Shown here piece after piece: positions 43,076 to 52,979 of a DNA stretch of 64,000 nt (within the stretch, counting starts at the first letter, position 1; each line of letters starts with the position of its first letter). This stretch comes from Clostridium jeddahitimonense (lineage in GTDB: Bacteria; Bacillota; Clostridia; Clostridiales; Clostridiaceae). The notes beneath the pieces were generated by a model, which saw only the letters and a program-made list of their open reading frames with translations, ran no database searches and was not told the DNA's origin. The position numbers and the translations under genes are program-made. The stretch covers positions 2,375,076 to 2,439,075 of the forward strand of contig LM994670.1 in the NCBI GenBank assembly GCA_000753455.2. The letters are read 5' to 3'.

Positions 43076-44812
43076 ATGTTGATAAGAAAAATATATACAT
43101 CTTTAGATGATTTTAGTGAAGGTATACTATCACCTGAACTAAACTATTCAAATTCCGAAAATAAACTACATCTATTAAATAAAGATATAACTTTTCCATT
43201 TATATGGATTCCAAATAATAATGGAACTGTTTCTAAAATTAATTCATTAACTGGAGAAGAGATAGCCCGTTATATTGTATGGCCATCAAAAGATAAAGCA
43301 ACATTATATAATGGTCCATCCAGGACAGCTATAGATCTTGATGGTAATTGTTGGGTTGCTAATCGTGGATTAGGAACAATTGTCAAGATAGGTTCTAAGG
43401 AAAATTTACAATTTGAAGATAGAAATAAAAACGGCATTTGCGATACCTGCATAGATTTAAATAACAATGGTATTATTGATGATAATGAAGTGTTACATTG
43501 GGGAGAAGATGAATGTGTATTAAAAGAAATACTATTATTCGGAGATAATCCTGGTGCTTATATTCCTGGTACTTATTCTAAAGAATATAGTAACTCTATC
43601 TTTCCAAGAGCACTTGCAATAGATAAAAATAATAATCTATGGGTTGGAGCTTATGACTTAAAAAAATACTACAAAATAGACTGTATTACTGGTTCAATTT
43701 TATCTGTTATTGACCTAAATGATTGGAATCATCATCCTTATGGTGCTGTAGTAGATAAATACGGCTTTCTCTGGTCATCTAGTGGTCCTTCAGAAGAAAA
43801 AAACCTCATAAAAATTGATACCAATAAAGAAATTGTAGTTTCTAAAATATCTAATCTACAAGAATTAACGCCTTATTGTTTAGCTCTTGATAAGTTTGAT
43901 CATTTATTTATATCTGGCTGGACTTCAAATAAACTTGCAAGACTTAATATAATAAATAATAATTTAGATTGGGTATATTCTGATAGTAAGAATCTTAATA
44001 ACAGTAGGGGAATAACTTGCACATCTGATGGAGATGTGTGGATTGCTAATAGTGGAAATAATACAGTTGCACGTTATTCTAATAATGGTAATTTTATTAT
44101 AAGTATTCCAGCTGCTAAAAATCCTACAGCATTATCTGTTGACAATATGGGCAATATATGGGTTTGTGGTCTGACTGATGAAAAAATATATATGATTGAT
44201 TCTTTAGCAAACACTATAAACCTAGTTAAGGATATACCAAACAGTGATGGTCATAATGCTTATTCTGACATGACAGGTATTATATCAAGAACAATTACAA
44301 ACAAAATTGGTAGATGGACTGTTATATATGATAGTAAATCTATTAATACCCTATGGGAAAAAATATCTTGGGATTCTGAAGAACCTACTGGAACATTAAT
44401 TACTGTAAAAGTAAGAACTTCAATAGATAAAATAAATTGGTCAAACTGGAAGCTAATCTCTAATAACAGTTCCTTAAAAAGTATTTTACCTGGAAGGTTT
44501 TTGCATATAGAAGCTACATTTAAGATTATATCAGGTAATATTAGCCCCAGCCTCTCTAAAATAATAATAGGATTAATGAATGCCCCTGCTAAAGAAGAGT
44601 TAACTAGCACTAGTAATATCCTAAACTCATATGATTTATCACTTCACTCAGAAAGTGAAAGAATAATAGATATAAATTCTGATGTCCTATCCATTACAAA
44701 TAAAGATAATAATAACTATATTAATCCACAAGATCAAAACGATAAGACTAGTATGTCCTCTAATTTGCCATCAAATAAAAAAATCAAACCAACTCGAGGT
44801 ATAATCTTCTAA
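43076..44812 (+). CDS. NHL/Vgb-like beta-propeller protein with calcium-loop insert
   Basis: A 578-residue protein of repeated beta-propeller blades, each with a D-x-x-G-N-x-W-V-A/G unit (for example IDLDGNCWVANRGLGT, IDKNNNLWVGAYD, SDGDVWIANSGNNTVARYS, DNMGNIWVCGLT), as in virginiamycin B lyase and NHL proteins. Between blades 1 and 2, residues 125-146 read DRNKNGICDTCIDLNNNGII, resembling paired calcium loops. A C-terminal beta region and a disordered serine/asparagine tail ending KKIKPTRGIIF follow. No signal peptide. AAAGGAGA precedes the ATG. It is divergent from the C11 protease group, and a role with it is only inferred. Confidence 0.78.
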   Translation: MLIRKIYTSLDDFSEGILSPELNYSNSENKLHLLNKDITFPFIWIPNNNGTVSKINSLTGEEIARYIVWPSKDKATLYNGPSRTAIDLDGNCWVANRGLGTIVKIGSKENLQFEDRNKNGICDTCIDLNNNGIIDDNEVLHWGEDECVLKEILLFGDNPGAYIPGTYSKEYSNSIFPRALAIDKNNNLWVGAYDLKKYYKIDCITGSILSVIDLNDWNHHPYGAVVDKYGFLWSSSGPSEEKNLIKIDTNKEIVVSKISNLQELTPYCLALDKFDHLFISGWTSNKLARLNIINNNLDWVYSDSKNLNNSRGITCTSDGDVWIANSGNNTVARYSNNGNFIISIPAAKNPTALSVDNMGNIWVCGLTDEKIYMIDSLANTINLVKDIPNSDGHNAYSDMTGIISRTITNKIGRWTVIYDSKSINTLWEKISWDSEEPTGTLITVKVRTSIDKINWSNWKLISNNSSLKSILPGRFLHIEATFKIISGNISPSLSKIIIGLMNAPAKEELTSTSNILNSYDLSLHSESERIIDINSDVLSITNKDNNNYINPQDQNDKTSMSSNLPSNKKIKPTRGIIF

Positions 44813-44832
44813 GTTATTAATCTGCATTTAAA

Positions 44833-44876
44833 ATAATATAATTGGCTGTTGAGATAACAACAGCCAATTATATTAT
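44833..44876. terminator. bidirectional terminator between beta-propeller gene and rmlB
   Basis: A perfect 19-bp inverted repeat (44833-44851 with 44858-44876) with a 6-nt loop lies between convergent genes. Confidence 0.88.
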
Positions 44877-45922
44877 TTATACATTTTATTATAATACTTT
44901 TTATATTCCCCTAACTTTATATTATTAATCCAATCCTGATTATTTAAATACCATTGTATAGTTTTCTTCATTCCAACATAAAAATCCATTTTAGGATACC
45001 AACCTAGCTCTTCATTTATCTTGGTAGAATCAATTCCATATCTTCTATCATGACCTTTTCTATCTTCTATGAATTTTATTAAACTTTCATCAATGGTATA
45101 ATCAACATTTTTCTTGAAATAATCTATAATACTTTTTACGATATCAATATTAGTTCTTTCATTTCTTCCACCAATATTATAAACTTCTCCTATTCTGCCT
45201 GAATTTATAACCATATCTATAGCTCTTACATGATCTTCAACATATATCCAATCCCTAACATTTAATCCATCCCCATATATAGGCAATTCTTCTTTCTCAA
45301 TACAATTGTTAATTATCAATGGAATCAATTTTTCTGGAAATTGAAACGGTCCATAGTTATTAGAACATCTAGTAATATTTACAGGCATCTTATAAGTGTC
45401 ATAATATGATTTAACTATCAAATCAGCACTAGCTTTACTTGCAGAATAAGGACTATGCGGGTCTAAATTGGTATCTTCAGTAAAATATCCTATATCTCCA
45501 AGAGATCCATAAACTTCATCAGTTGAAATATGAACAAATTTTACTCCCTCTTTCCACCTTCCATCCTTTTCCCATACTTCCTTTGCAGCATTTAATACTG
45601 TTACTGTTCCAAGCACATTAGTTTTTACAAAAACCTCTGGATTATTGATACTTCTATCAACATGGGATTCTGCTGCAAAATGAACAATATAATCTATAGT
45701 GTACTTTTTAAAAATTTCTTTAATCAATCTTTTATTACATATATCACCTTTTATAAAGATATATCTTTCATCATTCTCAACAGATTTAAGGTTATCCAAA
45801 TTTCCCGCATAAGTTAATTTATCTAAATTTATAATTTTAATATCACTATATTTCTTTAACATAAATAAAATGAAGTTAGAGCCAATAAAACCAGCTCCAC
45901 CTGTTACTAAATAGGTTTTCAT
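44873..45922 (-). CDS. rmlB: dTDP-glucose 4,6-dehydratase
   Basis: Makes dTDP-4-keto-6-deoxyglucose from dTDP-glucose. The 349-residue SDR enzyme has the NAD motif TGGAGFIGSNFI at residues 7-18, catalytic STDEVYGSLG with Asp/Glu, and YSASKAS as the YxxxK pair. It is part of the leftward sugar-nucleotide block with rmlA. No rmlC or rmlD is in the window, so the product probably goes to the FdtA-like and DegT enzymes encoded next to it. Confidence 0.95.
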   Translation of the reverse strand: MKTYLVTGGAGFIGSNFILFMLKKYSDIKIINLDKLTYAGNLDNLKSVENDERYIFIKGDICNKRLIKEIFKKYTIDYIVHFAAESHVDRSINNPEVFVKTNVLGTVTVLNAAKEVWEKDGRWKEGVKFVHISTDEVYGSLGDIGYFTEDTNLDPHSPYSASKASADLIVKSYYDTYKMPVNITRCSNNYGPFQFPEKLIPLIINNCIEKEELPIYGDGLNVRDWIYVEDHVRAIDMVINSGRIGEVYNIGGRNERTNIDIVKSIIDYFKKNVDYTIDESLIKFIEDRKGHDRRYGIDSTKINEELGWYPKMDFYVGMKKTIQWYLNNQDWINNIKLGEYKKYYNKMYK

Positions 45923-45966
45923 AATTAATTGTCCCTCTTACTAATTTATGATAAATATAAAACATA

Positions 45967-47064
45967 TCATCTAAATTTATTTAATATTTCTATCACATAT
46001 TCTATTTCTTCATCTTTCATACCAATAAATAATGGAATACTTAACTCCTCTCTTGATATAGTCTCTGCAATTTTAAAATCTCCAACTTTATACTTTAATT
46101 CACTATATGCCTTTTGTAGATGTATTGGTATTGGATAGTGTATTAATGTTTCAATTCCATTTGATATTAAATAATCTTTCAATCTATCTCTCTCATCACA
46201 AAAAACAGGAAAAATGTGATATACATTTTCATCATTTTTAGCTTTTAGTGGTAATTTTATTCTATTATTTTGTATACCATTATAATATTTCTCAGCAATT
46301 TCTCTTCTTTCCTTTGTCCATATATCTAATTTTGATAATTTCACTAATAACAATGCAGCTTGAATCTCATCTAATCTTGAGTTTAATCCTTTTATTTCAT
46401 TATAGTATTTTTTATTTGATCCATAATTTCTTATTGAGTATGCTTTATTAGCAACATCTTTATCATTTGTGGTAATTGCACCACCATCACCCAAAGCCCC
46501 TAAATTTTTTCCTGGATAAAAACTAAAAGCAGCAACATCACCTAGATTTCCGACTCTATTTTCTTTAAAATACCCCCCGTGAGCTTGAGCAGCATCTTCT
46601 ATAACTTTTAGATTATATTTGTCAGCTATTTTTATAATATCATCCATATTAACAACTCTGCCATATAGATGCACTACTATTATTGCTTTAGTTCTTAAAG
46701 TTATTTTTTCTTCAATCAATTTGCTATCCATATTTAATGTTTTTATATCCGGTTCAATAAAAATAGGTTTTGCTCCTACAAAACTCACTGCTAAAGCTGT
46801 TGCAATATATGTGTTTGATGGAACAATAACTTCATCACCTTCTTTTATTCCATAAGCCATCAATATAATCCTTAATGCATCTAATCCTGAAGCTACTCCT
46901 ACACAATATTTCGTACCGCAGAATTTTGCATACTCTTCTTCAAACCTCTTCAATTGTTCCCCCATAATAAACCACTGTGAATCTAATACCGACTCAAATC
47001 CATTTATTAATTCATCTCTAATCCCACCATGCATTACTTTAAAGCTTGTAAATGGTACTAACAT
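45967..47064 (-). CDS. DegT/DnrJ/EryC1 sugar aminotransferase (FdtB-like)
   Basis: A 365-residue PLP enzyme. The PLP lysine is in [15 protein letters not shown], and [10 protein letters not shown] and [13 protein letters not shown] are the usual ligand motifs. Its gene overlaps the FdtA-like isomerase gene by 7 bases, so it likely transaminates the 3-keto sugar that enzyme makes, giving a dTDP-3-amino-3,6-dideoxyhexose. Whether the product is the galacto (Fuc3N) or gluco (Qui3N) form cannot be read. AAGGAG precedes the ATG. Confidence 0.88.
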   Translation of the reverse strand: MLVPFTSFKVMHGGIRDELINGFESVLDSQWFIMGEQLKRFEEEYAKFCGTKYCVGVASGLDALRIILMAYGIKEGDEVIVPSNTYIATALAVSFVGAKPIFIEPDIKTLNMDSKLIEEKITLRTKAIIVVHLYGRVVNMDDIIKIADKYNLKVIEDAAQAHGGYFKENRVGNLGDVAAFSFYPGKNLGALGDGGAITTNDKDVANKAYSIRNYGSNKKYYNEIKGLNSRLDEIQAALLLVKLSKLDIWTKERREIAEKYYNGIQNNRIKLPLKAKNDENVYHIFPVFCDERDRLKDYLISNGIETLIHYPIPIHLQKAYSELKYKVGDFKIAETISREELSIPLFIGMKDEEIEYVIEILNKFR

Positions 47065-47483
47065 AATTTATTCTCCTTGTAAATCTCATTGACTTCTTTT
47101 AGAAAAACATCATAATCTCTTAAATATTCAGACTCATCATATTTATCTGAACAAAGAACTAATAATACACAATCATCAGAGTAATCAAACATTTCATTCC
47201 AAATCCAAGGTCCTATCATCAATCCTTCATACTCATTATTCAATACATATACTTCTTCTTCTCTACCATTTTGTACTTTTACCTTTAAAGAGCCCTTTAA
47301 GCATATCAATATTTCATAAAGGCTTCTATGACTATGATTGCCCCTTTTTTTATCCTTAGGTACTCCATATATATAAAAAATTCTCTTTATTTCATATGGA
47401 ATATCTATCTTTCCTTCAATGGGAATTAAATGTCCACATTCACTTGAAATATTCTTAAATTTAATTAAAGCAACATTATACAT
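47058..47483 (-). CDS. dTDP-4-keto-6-deoxyglucose 3,4-ketoisomerase (FdtA/WxcM-like)
   Basis: A 141-residue cupin of the FdtA/QdtA/WxcM-C family that moves the keto group from C4 to C3 of dTDP-4-keto-6-deoxyglucose. The active-site histidines are in [20 protein letters not shown], followed by a [12 protein letters not shown] segment typical of the family. It is encoded directly before the aminotransferase, with overlapping genes. FdtA and QdtA are not separable here. Confidence 0.88.
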   Translation of the reverse strand: MYNVALIKFKNISSECGHLIPIEGKIDIPYEIKRIFYIYGVPKDKKRGNHSHRSLYEILICLKGSLKVKVQNGREEEVYVLNNEYEGLMIGPWIWNEMFDYSDDCVLLVLCSDKYDESEYLRDYDVFLKEVNEIYKENKLC

Positions 47484-47509
47484 TTTATTTCTCTACCTTA
47501 TTAAAGAAT

Positions 47510-48433
47510 TTAATCTTTTATACTTCTTAATATTTTATTCTTTATCTTAATGAAGATAATATCTAAATTTCCAATCAGAAATGATATTTTTTTTATTATA
47601 GAATAATTATTTAATTCGAAACTTTTAATATAAATATATCTTGCTTTCTTATAGCTATAATAATCTAACTGCTTTTTATATTTAAATATCTCTTCATTGT
47701 AACATCTAATTATATCGTCAATTAGTACAGTGTCTTTTTTATCTTGATTGCTAATTCCACTACCTACCCTATACTTGATACTTACTATATTAAAAAAATC
47801 CATTTTGCATCCATTTCTAGTTACTCTAAGCCATAATGGTAAATCATTCAAATGAATATACCTTTCATCTAACATACCGTATTGCTCAAAAAAATCTTTT
47901 TTAAAAAACACACCTTGATCTATTAAAGTACCTTCAGCACATAATTTATTATAAAACTTTTTAGAATCATTACCTTCTATTAGTTTAGATTTAAGAGAAT
48001 CCATAATATTTTCTGCATTAACTAAGGGCTTCATGTTAATATCACACTGTAAAAACTTCGTAGTAATAATAATACTGTCATTATTATTAAAATAATCTGC
48101 CACATTTGATAAAACATTTTTTGAGTAAAAATAATCATCTGAATCTATAATCTTAATATAGTTACCATTTGCTACTAATAATGCTTTATTAATATTTTTT
48201 ACAATTCCTAAGTTCATTTTATTTTTATAAATAATAACGTTCTTTATATTTCCATTATTATTTATATCAATATACTTCTTAAATTTGTTTAAATCTATAC
48301 CATCACTACAATCATCTGCTATAATTAGCTCAATATCTTTGTAATCTTGATCTATTACTGATTTTATTGTATCTTCTATATACTGAAGATTTTTATAAGA
48401 AAGAATTATTACACTAAATAATATATTATCCAT
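47510..48433 (-). CDS. family 2 glycosyltransferase
   Basis: A 307-residue GT-A protein: SVIILSYKNLQYIEDTIKSV at the start, IIADDCSDG for the nucleotide, IIDSDDYFY as the DxD motif, and ERYIHLNDLPLWLRVTRNG as the acceptor-side ED pocket. It adds a sugar to the growing repeat unit on the inner membrane face. AAAAGGTGAT precedes the ATG. Donor and acceptor are unknown. Confidence 0.88.
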   Translation of the reverse strand: MDNILFSVIILSYKNLQYIEDTIKSVIDQDYKDIELIIADDCSDGIDLNKFKKYIDINNNGNIKNVIIYKNKMNLGIVKNINKALLVANGNYIKIIDSDDYFYSKNVLSNVADYFNNNDSIIITTKFLQCDINMKPLVNAENIMDSLKSKLIEGNDSKKFYNKLCAEGTLIDQGVFFKKDFFEQYGMLDERYIHLNDLPLWLRVTRNGCKMDFFNIVSIKYRVGSGISNQDKKDTVLIDDIIRCYNEEIFKYKKQLDYYSYKKARYIYIKSFELNNYSIIKKISFLIGNLDIIFIKIKNKILRSIKD

Positions 48434-48501
48434 CCCATCACCTTTTCGTCTAAATATGCTATTATTATTTAATAATATTACTTACTAGATTTACCCTATA
48501 T

Positions 48502-49368
48502 CTACTCTTCAATAATACTTATAAGATATTTACCATACCCTGTTTTCATCAATGGTTTAGCTAATTGCCCTAACTTTTCTGCTGTAATCCACCCCTGCCT
48601 ATAAGCTATTTCCTCTAAGCATGCTATATATATTCCATGTGTATCTTGTATTACTTCCACGAAATTGGCTGCTTTCAACATTGAACTATGCGTTCCTGTA
48701 TCTAACCAAACCATTCCTCGCCCTAACCTTATTACTTTTAATTTACTCTCATCCATATACAATCTATTTAAATCTGTTATTTCTAACTCTCCTCTTGGTG
48801 AAGGCTTTAATTCTTTTGCCTTTTTTATAACTGAATTATCATAGAAATATAGCCCTGGAACAGCGTACTTTGATTTTGGTCTTGCCGGTTTTTCCTCTAT
48901 TGAAATTGCCTTATTATCTTCATCAAACTCGATAACTCCAAATTCTCTCGGATCCTGAATGTAATATCCAAATATTACTGCTCCATCTTTTAAACTTGCT
49001 GCATCTAATAAATAATCAGTTAAATTTTGTCCATAGAAAATATTATCGCCTAAAATCATAGCTACAGTATCATCTCCAATAAACTCTTCCCCAATTATAA
49101 ATGCATCTGCCAGCCCATTAGGCGTTTTCTGTATCGCATATTCTATAGTTAAACCTATCTCTAAAGAATCTTTAAACAACTTTTTAAAATAACCTATATC
49201 TCTTTCTGTTGAAATAATTAATATTTCCTTAATTCCCGCTAACATTAGTACAGATAAAGGATAATAAATCATTGGTTTATCATATATTGGAACCATTTGC
49301 TTTGATATTGCTTTTGTGATAGGAAAAAGTCTTGTTCCCGAACCACCTGCTAAAATTATTCCTTTCAT
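48502..49368 (-). CDS. rmlA: glucose-1-phosphate thymidylyltransferase
   Basis: Makes dTDP-glucose from glucose 1-phosphate and dTTP, feeding RmlB. The 288-residue protein has [20 protein letters not shown] at the N-terminus, [15 protein letters not shown], the GDNIFYG metal motif and [10 protein letters not shown]. Length is normal for the short RmlA type. GAGGAG precedes the ATG. The 204-base gap upstream holds the flippase terminator and no ORF. Confidence 0.96.
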   Translation of the reverse strand: MKGIILAGGSGTRLFPITKAISKQMVPIYDKPMIYYPLSVLMLAGIKEILIISTERDIGYFKKLFKDSLEIGLTIEYAIQKTPNGLADAFIIGEEFIGDDTVAMILGDNIFYGQNLTDYLLDAASLKDGAVIFGYYIQDPREFGVIEFDEDNKAISIEEKPARPKSKYAVPGLYFYDNSVIKKAKELKPSPRGELEITDLNRLYMDESKLKVIRLGRGMVWLDTGTHSSMLKAANFVEVIQDTHGIYIACLEEIAYRQGWITAEKLGQLAKPLMKTGYGKYLISIIEE

Positions 49369-49516
49369 CTCTTTTCTCCTCTCATCTTAAGTAAGGTCTA
49401 ATCTGCACATTTCCTATAGTTACTTATTTACATATAAATATATTATTATTAAAGTACATAGTCTCATATATACTATATGTATCATAAATTAAGTTGTTAC
49501 ATTTTCATATAAAATA

Positions 49517-49564
49517 CCCTATTATGTAGATTTTTGACCTTTACCAAAATTATACATAATAGGG
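49517..49564 (-). terminator. hairpin after flippase gene
   Basis: A perfect 12-bp inverted repeat CCCTATTATGTA / TACATAATAGGG with a 24-nt loop follows the flippase gene. The minus-strand T-tract is TATTTTATATG. Confidence 0.7.
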
Positions 49565-49572
49565 CAACATGA

Positions 49573-51117
49573 TTATCTATTAAATTTTTTCAATAATTTG
49601 TTTTGTATATTAAACTTACCGATAAGATACTTAAACTCTTTGCTTCTAAAAAATAGTAATAAAATTATTGTATTTGGAATTATAATACAGCAAATTCCTT
49701 TAAAGATGAACTCTACAAATAAATTATTAAAGGCTATAACTTTAGTTATAAAGATTACTAATCCAGTAATTACAAATAAAATAGATGTGTACCCTATATA
49801 TTTAAAAAAATAATTTTTTATAGATGTTTTAAATATATAACGATGTACGTTAAATGGATCTATAATTAAAGTTACAAGCCTACTAATTGTCGTTCCTGCA
49901 AATACTCCCAGTGCACCTAACTTAAAATACTTCACTAGTATTATTGATGCAACTAAATTTAATACCCCTTCAACAATAGACCAATATTTCGCAAATGGAT
50001 ATGGACTATATAATCCTGCACCATTTTTTACAACTTCAACTGAACTTGTCATACTTTTTATATAAAAGTTATATACAATAAAAAATATCGTCACTATTGA
50101 AAATAACATATCTTCACCAAACACTATCTCTATAAAAGGATTTAATAACACAATTAATGAAACTGAGCAAAAAGTAGATATCCAAAAATTTACAAAATAT
50201 AATACATTAAATATTTCATATGCTTTATCTAATGATTCTTCTAATAAAAAATTCCCAAAACTAGCTTGTATACCCTGAAATATCCGCGAAATTAATCCTT
50301 CTATAGTACTTACTATAATACTATAATTGGAATATATCCCTACAATACTTACCCCTAAGAAATAAGACAACAGTATATTGTCAGTACCAAAAACAAAGTA
50401 AGCTGCTATATTAATTACCAAGAGTGCTTTAGTATTTTTGATAATATCATTCTTAATTTCTTTTTTTAAAGGCTCTTTCAATGTTTCATTTAAATATGGA
50501 TATTTTTTATTAGTTATTCTATAAATTTGTAAGTTTTGAATTAATACTAATACTATTTTTATGACTAAATATAATACATAATTCTTTGTTATTATTATTA
50601 TTGCTATCTGTGCTATACTGCATCCGATTGAATATAATACAGAAAGTCTATTAAAAATATGCATCTTTTGATCTGCTAATAATATATTTCTACGATAAGT
50701 TAATATATATGATAAAGCTGAATCAATTACAAAAATAAAATAAATTAACTTAACATAGGACATAGAAATAGTTGTATTAACAAAATATTTTAAGAATGGA
50801 GTTATTAATACACCTAAAATTAGTACAGCAATTGCAATATATCTATATAATTTTTCATAAAGATTCATTATTGCATGAACTTGATTGTAATCTTTTTCTG
50901 CTAAAGGTTTATATAAACTATAAAATATAGCAGTTCCAACACCTAACTCTACTAAACTCAACATTGATATTACATTAGATAATAAACCATTTATTCCAAG
51001 CAACTCTATTCCCATGTAGCTTACAAAAACTTTTCTTGCAATAAATCCAAAAACTACTGTTACTATTTGCAATAGTATTCCTGTTGTGATGTTTTTTATT
51101 GAACTCTCTGTTCTCAT
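49573..51117 (-). CDS. Wzx-type polysaccharide flippase
   Basis: A 514-residue membrane protein with about 14 transmembrane helices and the polysaccharide-transporter (PST/MATE-like) N-terminal pattern SSIKNITTGILLQIVTVVFG and YMGIELLGINGLLSNVISML. It moves lipid-linked repeat units to the outer membrane face before polymerisation. It is the only flippase in the cluster. The ATG follows a GAGGAT site. Confidence 0.9.
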   Translation of the reverse strand: MRTESSIKNITTGILLQIVTVVFGFIARKVFVSYMGIELLGINGLLSNVISMLSLVELGVGTAIFYSLYKPLAEKDYNQVHAIMNLYEKLYRYIAIAVLILGVLITPFLKYFVNTTISMSYVKLIYFIFVIDSALSYILTYRRNILLADQKMHIFNRLSVLYSIGCSIAQIAIIIITKNYVLYLVIKIVLVLIQNLQIYRITNKKYPYLNETLKEPLKKEIKNDIIKNTKALLVINIAAYFVFGTDNILLSYFLGVSIVGIYSNYSIIVSTIEGLISRIFQGIQASFGNFLLEESLDKAYEIFNVLYFVNFWISTFCSVSLIVLLNPFIEIVFGEDMLFSIVTIFFIVYNFYIKSMTSSVEVVKNGAGLYSPYPFAKYWSIVEGVLNLVASIILVKYFKLGALGVFAGTTISRLVTLIIDPFNVHRYIFKTSIKNYFFKYIGYTSILFVITGLVIFITKVIAFNNLFVEFIFKGICCIIIPNTIILLLFFRSKEFKYLIGKFNIQNKLLKKFNR

Positions 51118-51230
51118 TTGATTTTATCCTCATAACTTTTTAAAATGTTTTTTACTTTTCTAACTAATAATTCTATTTACAATTACATATTATTTTTATT
51201 TCTATACTTGTATGATTCTATTAATAAAAA

Positions 51231-51272
51231 TACCTAGTGATTAAGTAAAATCTTATAATTATTCACTAGGTA
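51231..51272 (-). terminator. intrinsic terminator after galU
   Basis: A 10-bp stem TACCTAGTGA / TCACTAGGTA with a 22-nt spacer follows. The minus-strand tract TATTTTTATTAA follows the arm. Confidence 0.7.
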
Positions 51273-51289
51273 CAAATATTGCCTTTAAA

Positions 51290-52162
51290 TTACTTATTTA
51301 TAGATAATAGAAACTTTAGGAATCCTTCTTTCAACTCAGGATTTCTTAAAGCATACTCTACTGTTGCTTGTAGAAATCCTAATTTATCACCTATATCATA
51401 TCTTTCTCCTATAAAATTATAAGCATATAACCCTTCTTTTTCTCTTAATATCGATAAAGCATCTGTTAACTGTATCTCTCCACCTTTTCCAGGTTTAGTA
51501 TTTTGAAGAATGTTAAAAATCTCTGGTGTTATTATATACCTTCCTAATATCGCCATATTAGATGGTGATCTGTTAATATCCGGTTTTTCGACCATGTCAT
51601 TTACCATATATACCTCTTTATCAATTTTTTTACCACTTATAATTCCATATTTAAAAACTTCATTAGCTGGCACTTTTTGAACACCTAAAATAGTCTTATT
51701 GTACTTATCAAAACAGTCAATCAATTGTTTTATACAAGGCTTATCATCACTATATACCACATCATCTCCCAAAAGTACTGCAAAAGGTTCATTTCCAATA
51801 AAAGCTCTTGCACAATATATAGCATGTCCCAATCCTTTAGGCTCTTTCTGTCTTATATAGTAAATGTTAGCCATATTAGATATATTATGAACCATTGTTA
51901 ACAAATCATCTTTACCAGTTCTAGCTAGTTCAAGCTCTAGCTCTACTGATTTATCAAAATGGTCTTCTATACTTTTCTTATTTCTCCCTGTTATTATTAT
52001 GATTTCTTCTATACCTGATTCAACACATTCTTCTATAATATATTGAAGTGTAGGTTTATCTACTATGGGTAGCATTTCTTTTGGCTGAGCTTTTGTTGCT
52101 GGTAAAAATCTAGTACCTAACCCAGCTGCAGGTATTACTGCTTTTTTTATTCTATTTCCCAT
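51290..52162 (-). CDS. galU: UTP-glucose-1-phosphate uridylyltransferase
   Basis: Makes UDP-glucose, a donor for polysaccharide and glycolipid synthesis. The 290-residue enzyme has KAVIPAAGLGTRFLPATKAQ, KPTLQYIIEECVESGIEEII, LLGDDVVYSDDKP and the VEKPDINRSPSNMAILGRYI segment that marks GalU/GtaB. GGAGGAAGCA precedes the ATG. It follows the priming transferase gene in coordinates and precedes the flippase on the map; a hairpin is on its 3' side. Confidence 0.95.
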   Translation of the reverse strand: MGNRIKKAVIPAAGLGTRFLPATKAQPKEMLPIVDKPTLQYIIEECVESGIEEIIIITGRNKKSIEDHFDKSVELELELARTGKDDLLTMVHNISNMANIYYIRQKEPKGLGHAIYCARAFIGNEPFAVLLGDDVVYSDDKPCIKQLIDCFDKYNKTILGVQKVPANEVFKYGIISGKKIDKEVYMVNDMVEKPDINRSPSNMAILGRYIITPEIFNILQNTKPGKGGEIQLTDALSILREKEGLYAYNFIGERYDIGDKLGFLQATVEYALRNPELKEGFLKFLLSINK

Positions 52163-52240
52163 TGCTTCCTCCTAAGCTAATAATTTTTTCATTGTAAGCT
52201 CTCTACTAGCAAAGTGTACTCTTTCATAATATCTCTTTCT

Positions 52241-52858
52241 TTAATAAGCATTATTATCTCCCAAAAGTACAGAAAATGTCTTAAATATTAGTTTTATATC
52301 TATCCATAATGTTCTTTCATTTACATATTTAACATCAAGTTTCATCCATTCCTCAAACCCAATACTATTTCTTCCCATTACCTGCCAATAACATGTCAAT
52401 CCAGGTTTTACATCTAACCTTCGTAACATCCATAGATCAAACTTCTCAACTTCTTCAGGTAAAGATGGTCTTGGTCCAACTAAAGACATATCCCCCTTTA
52501 AGACATTAAATAATTGTGGTAGCTCATCTATAGATGTCCGTCTTAAGAATCTACCTATTGTCGTTATTCTTGGGTCATTCTTTATTTTAAACATTGGCCC
52601 TGTAGCTTCATTTTCTAGTATTAGTTTTCTTTTTAATTCTTCAGCATTAGCTACCATAGACCTAAACTTATACATCCTGAAGATTTCTCCATCTTTTCCA
52701 ACTCTGTCTTGGGGAAAAATCACTCTTCCTGCACTTTCTACTTTTATTAATATTGCAACTACTAAAAATAAAGGTATTAAAATAATAAGAGCTAGTCCAC
52801 TTATAGTAATATCTATAATTCTCTTTATAACATCGTAATTCCATCTCTTTTTTTTCAT
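52241..52858 (-). CDS. priming sugar-phosphate transferase (bacterial sugar transferase family)
   Basis: Transfers the first sugar-1-phosphate to undecaprenyl phosphate to start each repeat unit. At 205 residues it lacks the four-helix N-terminal part of WbaP-type proteins and has only one hydrophobic membrane-entering helix (IIDITISGLALIILIPLFLV), like monotopic PglC/EpsL types. Conserved parts are FPQDRVGKDGEIFRMYKFRS, RRTSIDELPQLFNVLKGDMS and LVGPRPSLPEE. The donor is not readable. Confidence 0.93.
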   Translation of the reverse strand: MKKKRWNYDVIKRIIDITISGLALIILIPLFLVVAILIKVESAGRVIFPQDRVGKDGEIFRMYKFRSMVANAEELKRKLILENEATGPMFKIKNDPRITTIGRFLRRTSIDELPQLFNVLKGDMSLVGPRPSLPEEVEKFDLWMLRRLDVKPGLTCYWQVMGRNSIGFEEWMKLDVKYVNERTLWIDIKLIFKTFSVLLGDNNAY

Positions 52859-52979
52859 CTTTTTCTTCTCCTTAGTAAAAATATGTCCTTCTATCTGCTA
52901 ATACATAATATTCATACTTTTTTTTTTGTTACATATTGCTACTTTTGACTAACTCACCATATACCTCTAATATTGTTTT

